Assembly: GCF_030269925.1 (NCBI RefSeq) | Contig: NC_085107.1 | Location: 558,001-622,000, forward strand | DNA: 64,000 bases | Origin: Bombyx mori | Lineage: Eukaryota > Arthropoda > Insecta > Lepidoptera > Bombycidae | Direction of reading: 5' to 3' | Shown: positions 21,245 to 33,298 of the stretch, one piece after another | Position numbering within the stretch: the stretch's first letter is position 1 | How the letters are laid out: each line of letters begins with the position of its first letter | Made by a program: the position numbers and the translations under genes | The notes under the pieces: generated by a model | Databases searched by the model: none | What the model was told of the DNA's origin: nothing | Seen by the model: the letters and a program-made list of their open reading frames with translations, nothing else

Positions 21245-23267
21245 TCAAATAATAATCTGAATTAGTTAAACTTTAAACGTTAAACTGCGTCTTCATTTTT
21301 AAATCGAATAATTCGACATTCCCAACAGTACCGAAACGTACCTTCTTGAAACATGACCCAATCAAAATTGAAATTAAATTTTTTAATAGCTTGCTTCTCA
21401 AGGTAATCGAATTTTGTTGCCTCGATTATTAGAAAAACATATCGCTTTTTCGCATTAAAAGTGTACAAAAATATTAGAAATTGAGTTAATATGCGTAAAC
21501 ATTGGTAGGTACTTATCATCAGTATTTTTCTCATAAATACTGTCAAAAGAGCGTAGTTTAGTTTTAGTTTTTTTTTGTATGTTTTGACTACTGCTATCAA
21601 AATTAATACATAATTTTATCCGACGTTAAAAGACAGATAATGTAACGGGTAAAAACAAAATGTTGTAAATATGATTAATATAAAAAATATACTTAACATG
21701 TTAAATCTTTAAAACACTTCTGGTAAAATTAGTATTATAAGTTATGAGATTATACAGTTTTAATGCGAGAAGATGATATGTATTTATGCGAAGTAGCGTG
21801 ACAACAGCCATCTATGTAGGTATACACAATGCAAAAACATCGCCATGTTATGTTAACAGTGTTTTTTACATCGTCCACTAACACTTATTATATTGACTGA
21901 TGTCAAAAGTGTGGAATGAACTTAGTAATGAGTATTTTTTTAAATAGAGGTAACCATTATTAGCGAATAATTAATTGCCTAAATAAATAAGTACTTGCAA
22001 ATATATAAAATCAGCGGTAATCTATTTTTGTATAGTGACTTAAAATTATATTTTCTAATCATTCTTTTACTAAACTACTTAAAAAAATTGCATTTTAAAT
22101 ATGCTTAATAATAAATAAATAAATAAAACTGATGCTTCAAGGTTCTTGGCTGTGACGTCGTGAAGTTTTAATGACATTTTTATAGAGGTATTCGAGCGCC
22201 ATCTGTCGTACGTTGCTTTAATGACAAATAACGTTACAATGGGCATTGACCTTTTTAATTTGTTTGATTGAAAAACCATTTCGAGAAATAGGTGAGTTGA
22301 TTACTGAAAACCAATTTTTAATGGAAAAATAATCTTTAATTTCCAATACTTTAATCAAAACTGTTTGACATTTGCTTGTTCTCAAATGACGTCATCACTA
22401 GCTTTATTAAACCAGATACTTGAACCTACATTTTTTAATATTCTGGTATATGTCAATTTTAATATGATTTTACTGATAACCTCCAAATCGCTTTTATAAT
22501 TTCAACTCAAACCATGAATGTGTCATGGCTTGAACACTTTTAAACCTATCTTAATTCGAACATGTTTTCATATCAGAGGTTAAAATTTATATTAGGGCAA
22601 CGGCCCCATTTTCTTTATGTTACTCAAATGTAATCAACCTTGAAAATTTATGACATGCTCTAATAATTATAAAAAAAAAATATCGCAACTTTTTTATAAT
22701 CAATGCCAATTACCCACAAATGCTTTATTCGGCACATTTGCAAGAAACATGATACATATTATATCGTCAATGTAGTTGACATTAAAAACGATTTTCATTT
22801 CTTAAATTGCGTTACTTTAGTGTCAAATGGAACCATTTTTTATGTTCCATACAGTAATTTAATTTATAACAGTGACGCGTCTGCAGGGCATAAAAATGTT
22901 TTTTACGTAAATTCAATGCCTCTTCTACATCGTTCGTTCAGTCATAGCCTCCTCAGAATTCTTTCAAAATTATGTTCCTGTTTAATTACTCGATCAATTC
23001 TGTCGAGCTTTCATTTAGATTTAGCTCTTTTGTTAAGTAGAAGGTAGAATGAAGACGCCTCGGGCTCCGACCCGGATTGGGTTTATACAAATTGGGGGGA
23101 AGACATAGAAGAGATTTTTTACCGAGCGAATATTATTTCTTGTTAGACTGACGGTCCCAATCTTGAATATGTGTCAGATTATACTTAGAAATCAATACAA
23201 TTATTTTGAAAGTTTCGTTAACACTAAGTACCGCTACAACAGTGAAAAGCTATGAAGCTGAGCGTTT
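21245..23267. other. AT-rich intergenic stretch
   Basis: No gene recognised. Frames at 21280-21600 (minus) and 22703-23047 (plus) are AT-rich, without motifs, and are considered chance. Confidence 0.4.
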
Positions 23268-23516
23268 ACTGGTGGTAGGACCTCTTGTGAGTCCGCACGG
23301 GTAGGTACCACCACCCCGCCTATTTCTGCCGTGAAGCAGTAATGCGTTTCGGTTTGAAGGGTGGGGCAGCCGTTGTAACTATACTGAGACCTTAGAACTT
23401 ATATCTCAAGGTGTGTAGCGCATTTACGTTGTAGATGTCTATGGGCTCCAGTAATCACTTAACACCAGGTGGGCTGTGAGCTCGTCCACACATCTAAGCA
23501 ATAAAAAACAAAAAAA
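23268..23516 (+). repeat. Bm1 SINE, head missing
   Basis: Contains the body from ACTGGTGGTAGGACCTCTTG to the AAGCAATAAAAAACAAAAAAA tail, about 249 bp; the tRNA-like head is absent. It is one of the least diverged copies in the window. Confidence 0.9.
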
Positions 23517-23742
23517 GCGTTTGTTTACATTAGATTATTATTTCAATTTGGGGCCCAGCCATAGATATTTTTATTTGTGCTTTAGATGCCATATGACAAT
23601 ATGTGGAAAATAATATGATATCTTATTGTTTGGAGACGTTGCCTACGGATCATAAGGCATATTGTAAGTTCGGACGGGCAGCCATGCATTCCAGCTTGAA
23701 AGACTGCTACACCAATACCAGCGATTTTACTATGCGATCTTT

Positions 23743-23912
23743 GTGCTTAGTGCGAGTTTTTTAACATTTTCGATACCGTAAAAGTTAACCCAATTTTGTA
23801 TGCAGTTGGAACATAGCCCCTAATGGCAAACGTAAACAAGCGATCCTATTCCATACAAATATATGCTAACTTTTACGCTATCGAGAACGTTAAAAAACAC
23901 GCATTAAGCACA
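23743..23912. repeat. Hairpin repeat, family H copy 2
   Basis: GTGCTTAGTGCGAG at the left end is mirrored by an inverted, slightly diverged copy at the right end, with arms of about 60 bases including CGATACCGTAAAAGTTAAC. The central segment (GCAGTTGGAACATAGCCCCT ...) is shared with the copy at 42608-42775. Confidence 0.7.
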
Positions 23913-24254
23913 CTGGTCTTTTTAATAATAGTACTACGTAAAATAAATTAAGTAGTCTTTTACATCGTGGCAAAAAAATAGTATTTCTTTTAAGATAATT
24001 ATGAAAGATACGAAAATAACGATAGATAATTATTTTGTGTGAAGTTCTCATCAGTTCACCGCTCGTTGCTCACAGTCTGGTAAAGTTAACGTCCCGAGTA
24101 CGGACACGGCGAGTCAGCAGCACTTTGAGATTGTTTTCTTAAGGAACTTCAGATGTAATTTTGCACGGTAAAATGAATAGCTCAGTTGGGAAGTTTTAAA
24201 TGAAGCTCTGACCGATTACATGTAAGTTTTTTTTTATGTTTTTTGATTGCGTAA

Positions 24255-24322
24255 GTAGGTGTTTATTGAGCCCATGGATATCACAGCGTGAGTGCCGGCA
24301 CCCAGCTTGAGACATGAGGTCG
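24255..24322 (-). repeat. Degenerate Bm1-related fragment
   Basis: The stretch TTATTGAGCCCATGGATATC...ACCCAGCTTGAGACATGAGG resembles the Bm1 3' body with many changes. Confidence 0.4.
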
Positions 24323-24661
24323 AAATTTCTTTTTTTCCGTTTGCCAAATTTCGTGCCTGAGTTTGTAAGATTTCCTCCTGCTGAAGCGACGGTCACCGAA
24401 GCTGTAAGGTTTAAGGTACTCCCTAAATTGCTTTAGGTAACATTCGCCTGACCACCCGCGACGCACCCGGGGCCGAGCCGGAACAGGCCGGTCGACTGCA
24501 CTCAACACTGCATAGATGTCTGCCGACGGAGTTGTGAACGAATAGAACTGTACGTCGGCTCTCTCGATACAGGATGTCACGAGCTATCCCGCTGGATCAG
24601 AACGAGCTTGTCGAATCTGAATGCGATACATCACCGCACGATCGCTATTTAACTATAAGGA

Positions 24662-24999
24662 ATTGCTCTGATGAATTGTTCGAGATGATACCGGCATCTC
24701 GTTTTTACCATCGCACCGCCCGCCACCGGAGTAGAGTTCATCCATACTACCTGGAGCCACTGCGGTCATCCACAGTGCGTTTCCAAAGGTATTTTTTACC
24801 ACGTACCATCCGGCTATGGAATGAGCTCCCCTTCACGGTGTTTCCCGAGCGCGATGACATGTCCTTCTTAAAACGAGGCTTGTGGAGAGTATTAAGCGGT
24901 AGGCAGCGCCTTGGCTCTGCCCCTAGCATTGCTGAAGTCCATGGACGACGGTAACCACTCACCATCACGTGGGCCGCATGCGGCTTTTGCCTTTTTTAT
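24662..24999 (+). mobile_element. LINE 3' fragment, same family as the element at 28721
   Basis: From about 24662 the reading frame (24574-24954) matches the C-terminal end of the LINE ORF at 28785-30434 (ELFEMIPASRFYHRTARHR and onward to IAEVHGRR). The frame is followed by the same 3' untranslated sequence (GGTAACCACTCACCATCA). It is a 5'-truncated copy of about 340 bp. The upstream part of the frame (24574-24661) is unrelated flanking sequence. Confidence 0.8.
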
Positions 25000-27119
25000 A
25001 TTCGAACCTATGTTGTTCAAGATTGAAAAAAGAATGAAAATATTAAAATAAGCACTCCTCTTCCTCAGTAGCAGCTACATTTGCGACTCTACTCTCGATT
25101 GTTGAATAAATATTCAACATAAAATTAAAACTAATAGCAATACGGCAAGGTTCAAACTGAAGTTTCATCATGTAAAATAAATTCGCACAAATATTAGCTT
25201 TCGCTCGCAGTGTTTTATACTTCGTAAATACACAAAAACTAATGCAGATTTTCTCTTGAAGCAAAACAGTAGATAATTCAGTTTCACGACCAGTTTTGAT
25301 GGAGGTTGATTTGTATTGCTCATGTACATCTCGCATAAACAAACCACATTATTAATTTTATAACTGCATAAGTCAAATCCATGCAGCTGGCTATGTAAAT
25401 AACGTTTCACTTCGCTCTGTTGATCGGACCTCTAGTCCTTTGAAGGGAAACAGAAACGATTACAAGTAAACACCGGACATCTAATGAGTTCTGCGGGGAG
25501 TTATATATTGTAGCTTCTATGCTAGGAAATCGTTTATTAATATTTTGAACTGAATAAAATATGTCACATGAAATTTTATGTCGAGAAAAAAAGACCACGA
25601 AAAGCACTATTTTATATCACAACTGCTGGTAAATTGGCAATTATTTTGATTATAAGCTCTATTTGATTTTAGAGATTTTGCTTTAGTGTAAACATTAAAA
25701 CTTTCTCATAGCTAATATAATCATTTACAATAGCAGTTTTTTTTTAAATTGGTGATCCATCGGTGCAAGTGAGCTATGAGTTTACGTTGTTATTAAGAAT
25801 TAGGTTCTTAAAATGCTAATGGGAATGTTCTGAGGTATTTTTAGGTCTACCCATTAACCAATATCCAGGAATCAATATTTTTCAAGGTACCTACTTACTC
25901 TGAACTGAATTCCCCTCAACGATATTTCCAGAACATTACGATCTTTCCTACTAACGAACGTTTGAAAATAACCCTTGTGGCGGGTAGCCATAATACAACA
26001 CGAGATATTAGACAGATGGCTAAATTTCGCTTACGACATTTTCAAGATAAGCTTCCATATATACAAGTTCCGAACAACAACATTCGGACCGTCGGTCTAC
26101 CGAGCAATATCACTCGCTCGATGGAAGATCTTCCCTTTGGCGTATACCTACATCACAAAACTATTTACGGAAGAAAAGATAAGGACTCAAAACAAAATTT
26201 TCTTTAAATAATTTTCGAACAATCTGTATAGTTCAAAACAGGAAACTTTAATTGTAACTGTAACAAAATGCACATAATTCCAACAAACAAAACAAACTCC
26301 ACATAATTCATTTGTTGGGAATTGTAGATTGAACAAAAAAAAAAAACTAAAAATATAAAACTATGACATTAATTGTTAGCTTGTTGTCGCTTGAGACAAT
26401 ATCGACAACGGTATTCTAACTATATTTACTTAACAATGAAATTACAATATAGCTATTAGTAGCGCAACATGACTGTGATATTTTCAGTGAAAACTGAATT
26501 TTATAAAAGCAAAACTGTGATAAGAAACAATTCACTTGGAAATTGCTATAAATCTTACACTAAGTAATCTGAAATAGCCCTATACTTAGTCTGAACAGAA
26601 AATGCAATTTATCTAGGAAATAATCAAAACTTTATTGCTATTTTACGAGCGACGACTATTAAAAGCGTAACAAATAACTGCTGCTTTTTATCACACAGGG
26701 TTTCATTTATCAAATTCCATTAATTATAGTTCTGTTAGTAACGTAGTTTGCTACGTAATTGAATTAATTAATGTTGATTCAACTACAAATGTAAACTAAA
26801 AATCTCGTTTAAAAAATATGGTATCTTAGCGCTGAGTAATGAACGCTTCACAGCTAGACATCGGCCACAAACGATCTTTTGAAGCACTCTGTGGATGTGG
26901 AAACGCTAATGACGATTGGCGACTGCTCAGTTTTCAGAAATTCCGATTTTATTAATTTCCTTCCTCATTTTATAAAATAAATTAATTTTGTCTTCAAAGG
27001 GTTTTTCAAACCAAACAATTAGTCTTGTAGACATCACTTTCAGATGTAAAATTGCCTATGGAACAATTAGTATAGACTTGTGAATGTGTCATTTCATCTT
27101 TTATAAGCATCTGTACAGA
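25000..27119. other. AT-rich intergenic stretch
   Basis: No gene recognised. Two overlapping frames at 25962-26211 (plus) have near-average composition but no family resemblance. Confidence 0.4.
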
Positions 27120-27465
27120 TATAATTAAAATCGGGTCGAGTGATTGGTGCGGGGTGCTTGGCTGGCGATCCGCTGGTGAGCCAAGGTAGCTCCTGTGCGC
27201 CGTTCACAGTGTATCTCCGGAGACGACACCCGTCATGATATTCCCGGGGATGAAAACCCATCCTATCACCATGACACGTACCGGCGAAGGCGGACTTCCT
27301 GCGTACTATGCGGTACCGTAGACCTAGACCTAGACGAATCTAGCCGATGTAGTGGAGCTCGATGGGGTTTAGTTGGTAGTCGGTTATGCAGGGTGAGTCC
27401 TGCGCGGCCTACGTCGCTCTCTGCCTCGCGCGGCTATCCCGGGGCCTAGTCACCTGAGAGGTTTT
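27120..27465 (+). mobile_element. GC-rich retroelement fragment, family L
   Basis: A GC-rich block in AT-rich DNA. It shares CCGGCGAAGGCGGAC, ATGCGGTACCGTAG and GATGGGGTTTAGTTGGT with 54107-54430 in the same order, which shows a repeat family. The block ends in GAGAGGTTTTTTT. The open frame 27195-27449 is Arg/Ser/Cys rich and not recognised. Probably the 3' end of a non-LTR element, class not determined. Confidence 0.5.
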
Positions 27466-28690
27466 TTTGAAGAGAAACTTCTTTAGAATCGTTGTGATGT
27501 GATTTCAAACTCAATGAAACGAAAAAATGAAACGTGAAGTTAAAATATCAATTCACAGAGGGCGCTACCTCATACTATAAAAGATGATTTAGAATTATTT
27601 CTATTTAGTTTGTTATCAACAGATGTCGCTGCACGTAAATTCAACAATTCCTCAATAACGATGACGAGATGTTACACAGTTGATAGACGTTCTCGTATTT
27701 CTCTTGCTAAATCATACTTACCTCGCGCAGAAATATCATGATCATGCAGGCGGTTCCCTCAGGCTGAGGCTGCTCCATTGCACTGCGGAGTGGTTAGTGG
27801 TTGACTCTTGCGATTATTCTTATTTTTTATAAGTTTCACTTCTACCGTATGTGACTTGCACACACACACTTTTTTTTTATTAGGCTCACAATACACATTA
27901 CAAGCTAAAAAGATGCACAAAAATAACAACAACTAAAAAACAATCTGGCTTTGTAATATGAGCCATGTGCGCACGAGTACAGGAGACAAATCTGCTGAGT
28001 TTGTACAACGTTTCTTATTGTACAGAGTTCTTTACAAGTATAGGACAATACAACACGATAACGAAAACTAATTTAACTTATAATGCAAGAAAATAATTTT
28101 ACTCACAATATACATTAAAAAATTACACTACTTAACCTACTATTAATTCTAAGGATTGATTAATTGGAACCTTCAACTCCCTGTTCTCACTCTTTTTCTC
28201 TGGAGGCGCCTGAGTTCGACTAACTGGTCCTGTTACCCCTTCGAAGGTAAAAAAGGATAAGTGATACACATTTTCTCAGGTTGTTCCCGTGAGCTCAGCT
28301 AACGGTCTGTGAGTAGTAAGTATAGACCCTTAGGCTACCAATGATTAGGTAAGCAATAAAAAAAGGATAACTAGCTATTAATTTTAATTTTATTGGACTC
28401 GTGCGGATATTGTACACTTCTTGATTAGTTTCCATATACTTTGTATAGAAAACTGAACTGAAATATTGTACCGAGACAACGAAACGAAACAACACAGTTC
28501 ATTAAGTTTCTTACTGGCGTCAAGATTGACCTGTACCTACAGTAGCAGTGCCATTTGTTCTAGTTATTCTCTTTGCGGATAAATTACATTTTTATTAGTT
28601 TTCTAACCTAGGTCGGATCGTAAGGAAACATTTTGTTTCGAAACTTTACAATAGAAACAAAGGTTTTTAGTCAATTTATAATTATTATTT
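27466..28690. other. Intergenic stretch, possibly with old repeat
   Basis: No gene seen. The part from 27871 to about 28260, starting TTTTTTTTATTAGGCTCAC, has the look of an old 3' retroelement end on the minus strand, but no second copy is present here to confirm this. Confidence 0.3.
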
Positions 28691-28720
28691 TTTTATTTGT
28701 TTAGATGGGTGGACGAGCTC

Positions 28721-30620
28721 TGTTTTTTTTTTTTTTTTTTATTGCCCTTGTAGACGAGCATACGGCCCACCTGATGGTGAGTGGTTACCGTCGCCCATGG
28801 ACTTCAGCAATGCCAGGGGCAGAGCCAAGCCGCTGCCTACCGCGTAATACTCTCCACAAGCCTCGTTTGAAGAAGGACATGTCATAGCGCTCGGGAAACA
28901 CCGTGGAAGGGAGCTCATTCCATAGCCGGATGGTACGTGGCAAAAAAGATCTCTGGAAACGCACTGTGGATGACCGCAGTGGCTCCAGGTAGTATGGATG
29001 AACTCTATTCCGGTGGCGGGCGGTGCGATGGTAAAAACGAGATGCCGGTATCATCTCGAACAATTCCTCAGAGCACTCCCCATGGAACATACGGTACAAA
29101 ATACAGAGGGAACCGAAGTCCCTCCGCAGACCGAGAGGCTCCAAACGATCCGAGAGAATGGGATTATCGACAATCCGAACGGCCCTCCTCTGTATGGAGT
29201 CAAATGGAAGAAGCTGGTATTTGGGAGCCCCGGCCCAGAGATGGGAGCAGTACTCCACGCGAGGCCGGACTTGTGCTTTATAAAGCAAAAGTCTTTGTCC
29301 AGGCGTGAAGCACCGCTTCGCTCTGTTGAGGACTCCCAGCATTTTGGACGCCAACTTGGCTTTGCCTTCCAAATGACTCCGAAACTGGACATCGCTCGAA
29401 ATGTCGACCCCAAGTATCCCGATACTCCCGGAAGGTTGTAGGGATACTCCTTGGAATTGCGGCGCCATGACAAAGGGGTCCTTCTTCGCAGTGAACGCGC
29501 AAACTTGTGTCTTTATAGGGTTGAATTGAACCAAGTTCAATTCACCCCATTCGGAGACTCGCCCCAGAGAGTTCTCCACTTCAGACACAAGTTTTGATCG
29601 TCTCTCTTGCACCGCGCTCCGAGAGAGACTCTGATGGCCGATATATCGCGCATCCCCCGTGCTGTCATCCGCATAGCAATGCATGCCATCAATAGAGAGC
29701 ATGTCATTGATATACAGGATGAAAAGCGTGGGGGAGAGCACCGAACCTTGTGGAACGCCAGCGTTAATGGTCATGGTATCAGAACAGTCACCGTCTACAA
29801 CGACCGTGATGCTCCGCCCATCCAAAAAGCTAGCGATCCACTTGCAGAGACCCTCGGGGATTCCGTAAGATGGTAGCTTCGATAGAAGTGCCCTATGCCA
29901 GACCCTGTCGAAGGCCTTCGCGATATCAAGGCTCACAGCAAGAGCCTCGCCCTTGCTCTCCAAGGCTTCAGCCCACCTGTGAGTAAGGTATACAAGAAGA
30001 TCGCCAGCTGAGCGACCGTGACGGAAACCGTACTGTCGGTCACTGATCAGCTGGCGATCCTCAAGATACTTCAGGAGTTGTGTATTTATTATTCGCTCCA
30101 TCACCTTGGAAAGCAAGGAAGTTATCGCGATAGGCCTATAGCCCGACGGGTCCGACCGGTCACCCTTCTTGGGGATAGGGTGGACGTGGGCGGTCTTCCA
30201 TGAAGACGGAACCCTGTTAGTGCAATAAAAGAGGCGATACAAACGCGTTAGCGCAGGTGTCAGCTCAGGGGCGCACGTTTTCAGAACCACTGCGGGGATG
30301 CCGTCTGGCCCACTCGACTTATGGACGTCCAGGAGTCGGAGCTCCCGCCTAACTGCACACTGTGTGAAGCCGATATCCGGCAGGGAGCTATCACACCGGG
30401 GGATGTTCGGTGGTGTGGCACCCCCGTCGTCCACAGTCGAGTTCGAGGCGAAGAGTTTGACCAGAAGGTCAGCCTTCTCTTTCGCGCTGTGGGCCAGAGT
30501 GTCATCGGACTTGCGCAGTGGTGGGAGACTAGACCTGCAAAAGTTTCCTTCTGCAGCTTTGGCGAGCGACCAAAAAGCACGGCTCCCAGAGGGACAGCTC
30601 TTCAGTCGCTCGCCAATTCT
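28721..30620 (-). mobile_element. 5'-truncated non-LTR retrotransposon (Jockey/CR1-type) inserted in Bm1
   Basis: The 1900 bp insert is flanked by AGCTC at 28716-28720 and 30621-30625. Its 3' end, at the left, carries an oligo(T) run on the plus strand (poly(A) on the sense strand) preceded by AATAAA-type sequence. The 5' end is cut within the reverse transcriptase ORF, as expected for incomplete target-primed reverse transcription. Confidence 0.93.
28785..30620 (-). CDS. LINE reverse transcriptase, N-terminally truncated but without stops
   Basis: The frame stays open from the truncation point at 30620 to the stop at 28785, 611 codons plus stop. An ATG-type start is listed at 30434 (actually GTG in context), giving numbering used here: SLDIAKAFDRVWH near 168-180, VPQGSVLSP near 227-235, catalytic YADD at 254-257. 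The C-terminal part continues with the domain typical of Jockey/CR1-like ORF2. The endonuclease part is missing. Lack of stops or frameshifts in 1.8 kb indicates a recent insertion. It would copy LINE RNA at the target site in intact elements; this truncated copy is not expected to move by itself. Confidence 0.9.
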   Translation of the reverse strand, partial: RIGERLKSCPSGSRAFWSLAKAAEGNFCRSSLPPLRKSDDTLAHSAKEKADLLVKLFASNSTVDDGGATPPNIPRCDSSLPDIGFTQCAVRRELRLLDVHKSSGPDGIPAVVLKTCAPELTPALTRLYRLFYCTNRVPSSWKTAHVHPIPKKGDRSDPSGYRPIAITSLLSKVMERIINTQLLKYLEDRQLISDRQYGFRHGRSAGDLLVYLTHRWAEALESKGEALAVSLDIAKAFDRVWHRALLSKLPSYGIPEGLCKWIASFLDGRSITVVVDGDCSDTMTINAGVPQGSVLSPTLFILYINDMLSIDGMHCYADDSTGDARYIGHQSLSRSAVQERRSKLVSEVENSLGRVSEWGELNLVQFNPIKTQVCAFTAKKDPFVMAPQFQGVSLQPSGSIGILGVDISSDVQFRSHLEGKAKLASKMLGVLNRAKRCFTPGQRLLLYKAQVRPRVEYCSHLWAGAPKYQLLPFDSIQRRAVRIVDNPILSDRLEPLGLRRDFGSLCILYRMFHGECSEELFEMIPASRFYHRTARHRNRVHPYYLEPLRSSTVRFQRSFLPRTIRLWNELPSTVFPERYDMSFFKRGLWRVLRGRQRLGSAPGIAEVHGRR

Positions 30621-30759
30621 AGCTCACAGCACACCTGGTGTTAGGTGGTTACTGGAGCCTATAGACATCTACAACGTAAATGCGTTACTGCTTTACGGCA
30701 GAAATAGGCAGGGCGGTGGTACCTACCCGCGCGGACTCACAAGAGGCCCTACCACCAGT

Positions 30760-32377
30760 TTTTCCTGGTTTTTCCATTATTATCCTAATCAAGATCCATT
30801 TGTAGTGAGATTTATAATATTAATAGCCGACATCGCGAGCATATTACATCTTCCATGAACATAACCCATAATAATGTATAATAATGTCTGTCTGTTTGCA
30901 ACAAGGGAAGTTAAAAACCATACGTTTGACCTCGATGAAGTTTTAGACACAAACATGTTGTTGTTTGTTGATATGTCCGTACAGTACGACCGACGTAACT
31001 TGGCGAGTCTGAATATAGCCGCAGGTCAACTTTCGCGCATGTACACTCGTAAAAAAAAGTGTTATTAGCATTCATTTTTTTAAATCAAAATACGAATTAA
31101 AATTTCCATATACAGGGACCAAGTACAAATAAAATGAATATCAAAACACTATGAGAGAGAAAGCTATAAAAATAACGTAATAAATTAAAGAGAGGTAATA
31201 AAAGAATAATAAATTAAGACAGAAAGCGGTAAAAATAACGTAATGAAATTAATTCGAAAGTAAGCCCGAACACTGCCTTCAGTTGCGATCCGCTGTACTG
31301 TGCGTTGCGATACACCAGATCGTTAGCAACTCTTAATAAAACTGTCAACATCTTTTACGCCTTCTTCTTTTTCTTTTAAAAAAAAAATCAAAAATTATGT
31401 TTGTCGGCCGTCGATTTAAAACACTATTATGCTTTGGTGGCATCTTTGTTAACGAATAGTATAAATGCCAAGGGACACTCAATACTAAAACAAATTTAAA
31501 CACAAACAATCTTAAAACTAAACAAAAAACTGAGCACTAAACAAAAACAGTATAATAATAACAAATCAATGAAAACTTTTGTAGCCGCCCGTACTCAAGA
31601 CAGAGATAGCGACACGAACACGACACTAATGCTAGCGTGTGAGTGAGACACATTACCGCATACCGAGAATTACCGAATTTATACGATGTCAAGAAAAGGG
31701 ATGTCCAATATGCGTGTTTGAGGATGTTGTTTAATCGATTTTTTTTCTAATTGATTAAAATTTATATAAAAATATATATTTATATTCCATTTTATAGGAG
31801 GTTTAAAATATTCACGAACAGTCCCTATTGTAGTAGTTGTTGATAAATAACTTATATTCAACTAAATCATGTCTTTCAACCAAGAAAATAAAGTGTTATT
31901 AGTTTTTTTTTTTATTAAAGATGAAGTCTCATTTACTAACGACAACATTCAATATGTTTGTAAATCTATTTCATTCATTATCTCATATAAACAAAAATCA
32001 ATAAATTCCAAACCGATAAAAATCGATTGCGATATTTGATTGAATAAAGGGACGATTGTGTTTACATAGAGTCAATCCCTAGCCTAGACCTCCGCCCCGC
32101 GCACGTTGCTCATACCACCATTTGGTTCCTAAAAACGTTTGTGCGCAGCCTTCTGCGCGAAGTTCGGACTCGCCAAGTTACATCGGTCGTATTGTACATA
32201 AGCATCGCGCGAGTATTTCTTAGCCAAGCTCGCCGGATTTACACATCAATTTATATCTTACTCTTTCAAACCACTTAAATATGTGATTAAATATTTGAAT
32301 AGTAAACTTCTGCGTGACAGAACATAATGTATCAGTATTATTACTTTAAGAATATTTTAATATAGTTTATATGCTTA
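30760..32377. other. AT-rich intergenic stretch
   Basis: No gene seen. Around 31156-31254 a stretch of about 30 bases (AGAAAGC.(G)TAAAAATAACGTAAT) occurs twice in direct orientation. The frames at 30874-31068 and 31679-31861 are not supported. Confidence 0.4.
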
Positions 32378-33066
32378 GAATGGATTCGGGAATGGGAATA
32401 CTGGGACGAGTTTCATAGAACTTTCAGTTAGGACCTCTTGTGAGTCCGCACAGGTAGGTATCACCACCCAACCCCGCCTATTTCTGCCGTGAAGCAATAA
32501 TGCGTTTCGGTTTCAAGGGTGGGGCAGCCGTTGTAACTATACTGAGACCTTAGAACTCATATCTCAAGGTGGCTGGCGCATTTACGTTGTAGATGTCTAT
32601 GGGCTTCAGTAACCATTTAACAACAGGTGGGCTGTGAGATCGTCTACCCATCTAAGCAGTAAAAATGGTTGAGGCTTAGTCACGAAACAATTATATTTAT
32701 CAGTACTATTACTCTAGCAGACCAATGTTTAATGAACAAGAAAATATAAATCGGAGAAGTGTTCGAATTGGCGCCTTTTTTTAATTAAAAATCTTTTTAG
32801 TTCCTGGCCGTCGTAGCCTTATTATTACGTTCTTAATAAACGGTCAGGCGAAGTAGCAGCCTGGCGCTAGATTGACTAAGCGCTACCAAACTACATTGCG
32901 CTGTTGGTAGTCTGCATATTTAGTCGATTCGCTTCTCTCGCATTATAACGAACATTGAACAACAACATGGAAAACAAACAAACAAACAAACAATGCTGCT
33001 CTCTGTTCGGCACTAGCTGAAAGTTCTATGAAACTCGTCCCGGTATTCCCGTTCCGGGATCCATTC
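32378..33066. mobile_element. Inverted-repeat element carrying a Bm1
   Basis: The left arm 32378-32427 (GAATGGATTCGGGAATGGGA...) and right arm 33017-33066 are inverted copies matching at about 46 of 50 bases. A Bm1 (32429-32665) lies directly against the inner edge of the left arm. The rest of the interior (32666-33016) is non-coding and includes (AAAC)n at 32972-32995. No target duplication was clear, so the class is open. Confidence 0.65.
32429..32665 (+). repeat. Bm1 SINE, head missing
   Basis: Body from TTAGGACCTCTTGTGAGTCC to CATCTAAGCAGTAAAAA; lies inside the inverted-repeat element. Confidence 0.9.
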
Positions 33067-33298
33067 CAAATTAGCATTCTTCAATTAAATGTTTTCAATT
33101 TATATTCTAGTATTTGTTTAGCTTCCTCAGTCTTTTTAGTCTATTTTCGCTTGTGTAGTAGGGAACATGTGAAATTTGAATTTTTGAAACTAATATTAAA
33201 TATAGCCTAACGATAAGGGATTAAGTTGTAACATAAAATCGTCGTTTTATCTCCTTTGTTATTTAGATTATTAGAATAGTGATGATCAAAGTTTAACT

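Larger units (their letters stand above)
28691..30759 (-). repeat. Bm1 SINE interrupted by a LINE
   Basis: The Bm1 tail part is at 28691-28720 (TTAGATGGGTGGACGAGCTC) and the body resumes at 30621 (AGCTCACAGC...) and ends at 30759. The two parts join exactly at AGCTC, which is duplicated. The right-hand part lacks about 75 bases between AAATGCG and TTACTGC compared with other copies, an internal deletion in this SINE. Confidence 0.92.

Noticed and set aside
22703..23047. 114-residue plus-strand frame
   Set aside because: AT-rich composition, no recognisable domain, no neighbouring exon; probably chance.
25962..26211. Two overlapping frames of about 80 residues
   Set aside because: Overlapping in different frames with no resemblance to a family; no evidence to choose either.
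28937..30858. Several plus-strand frames of 60-186 residues
   Set aside because: Antisense to the LINE reverse transcriptase, whose own frame is clear.
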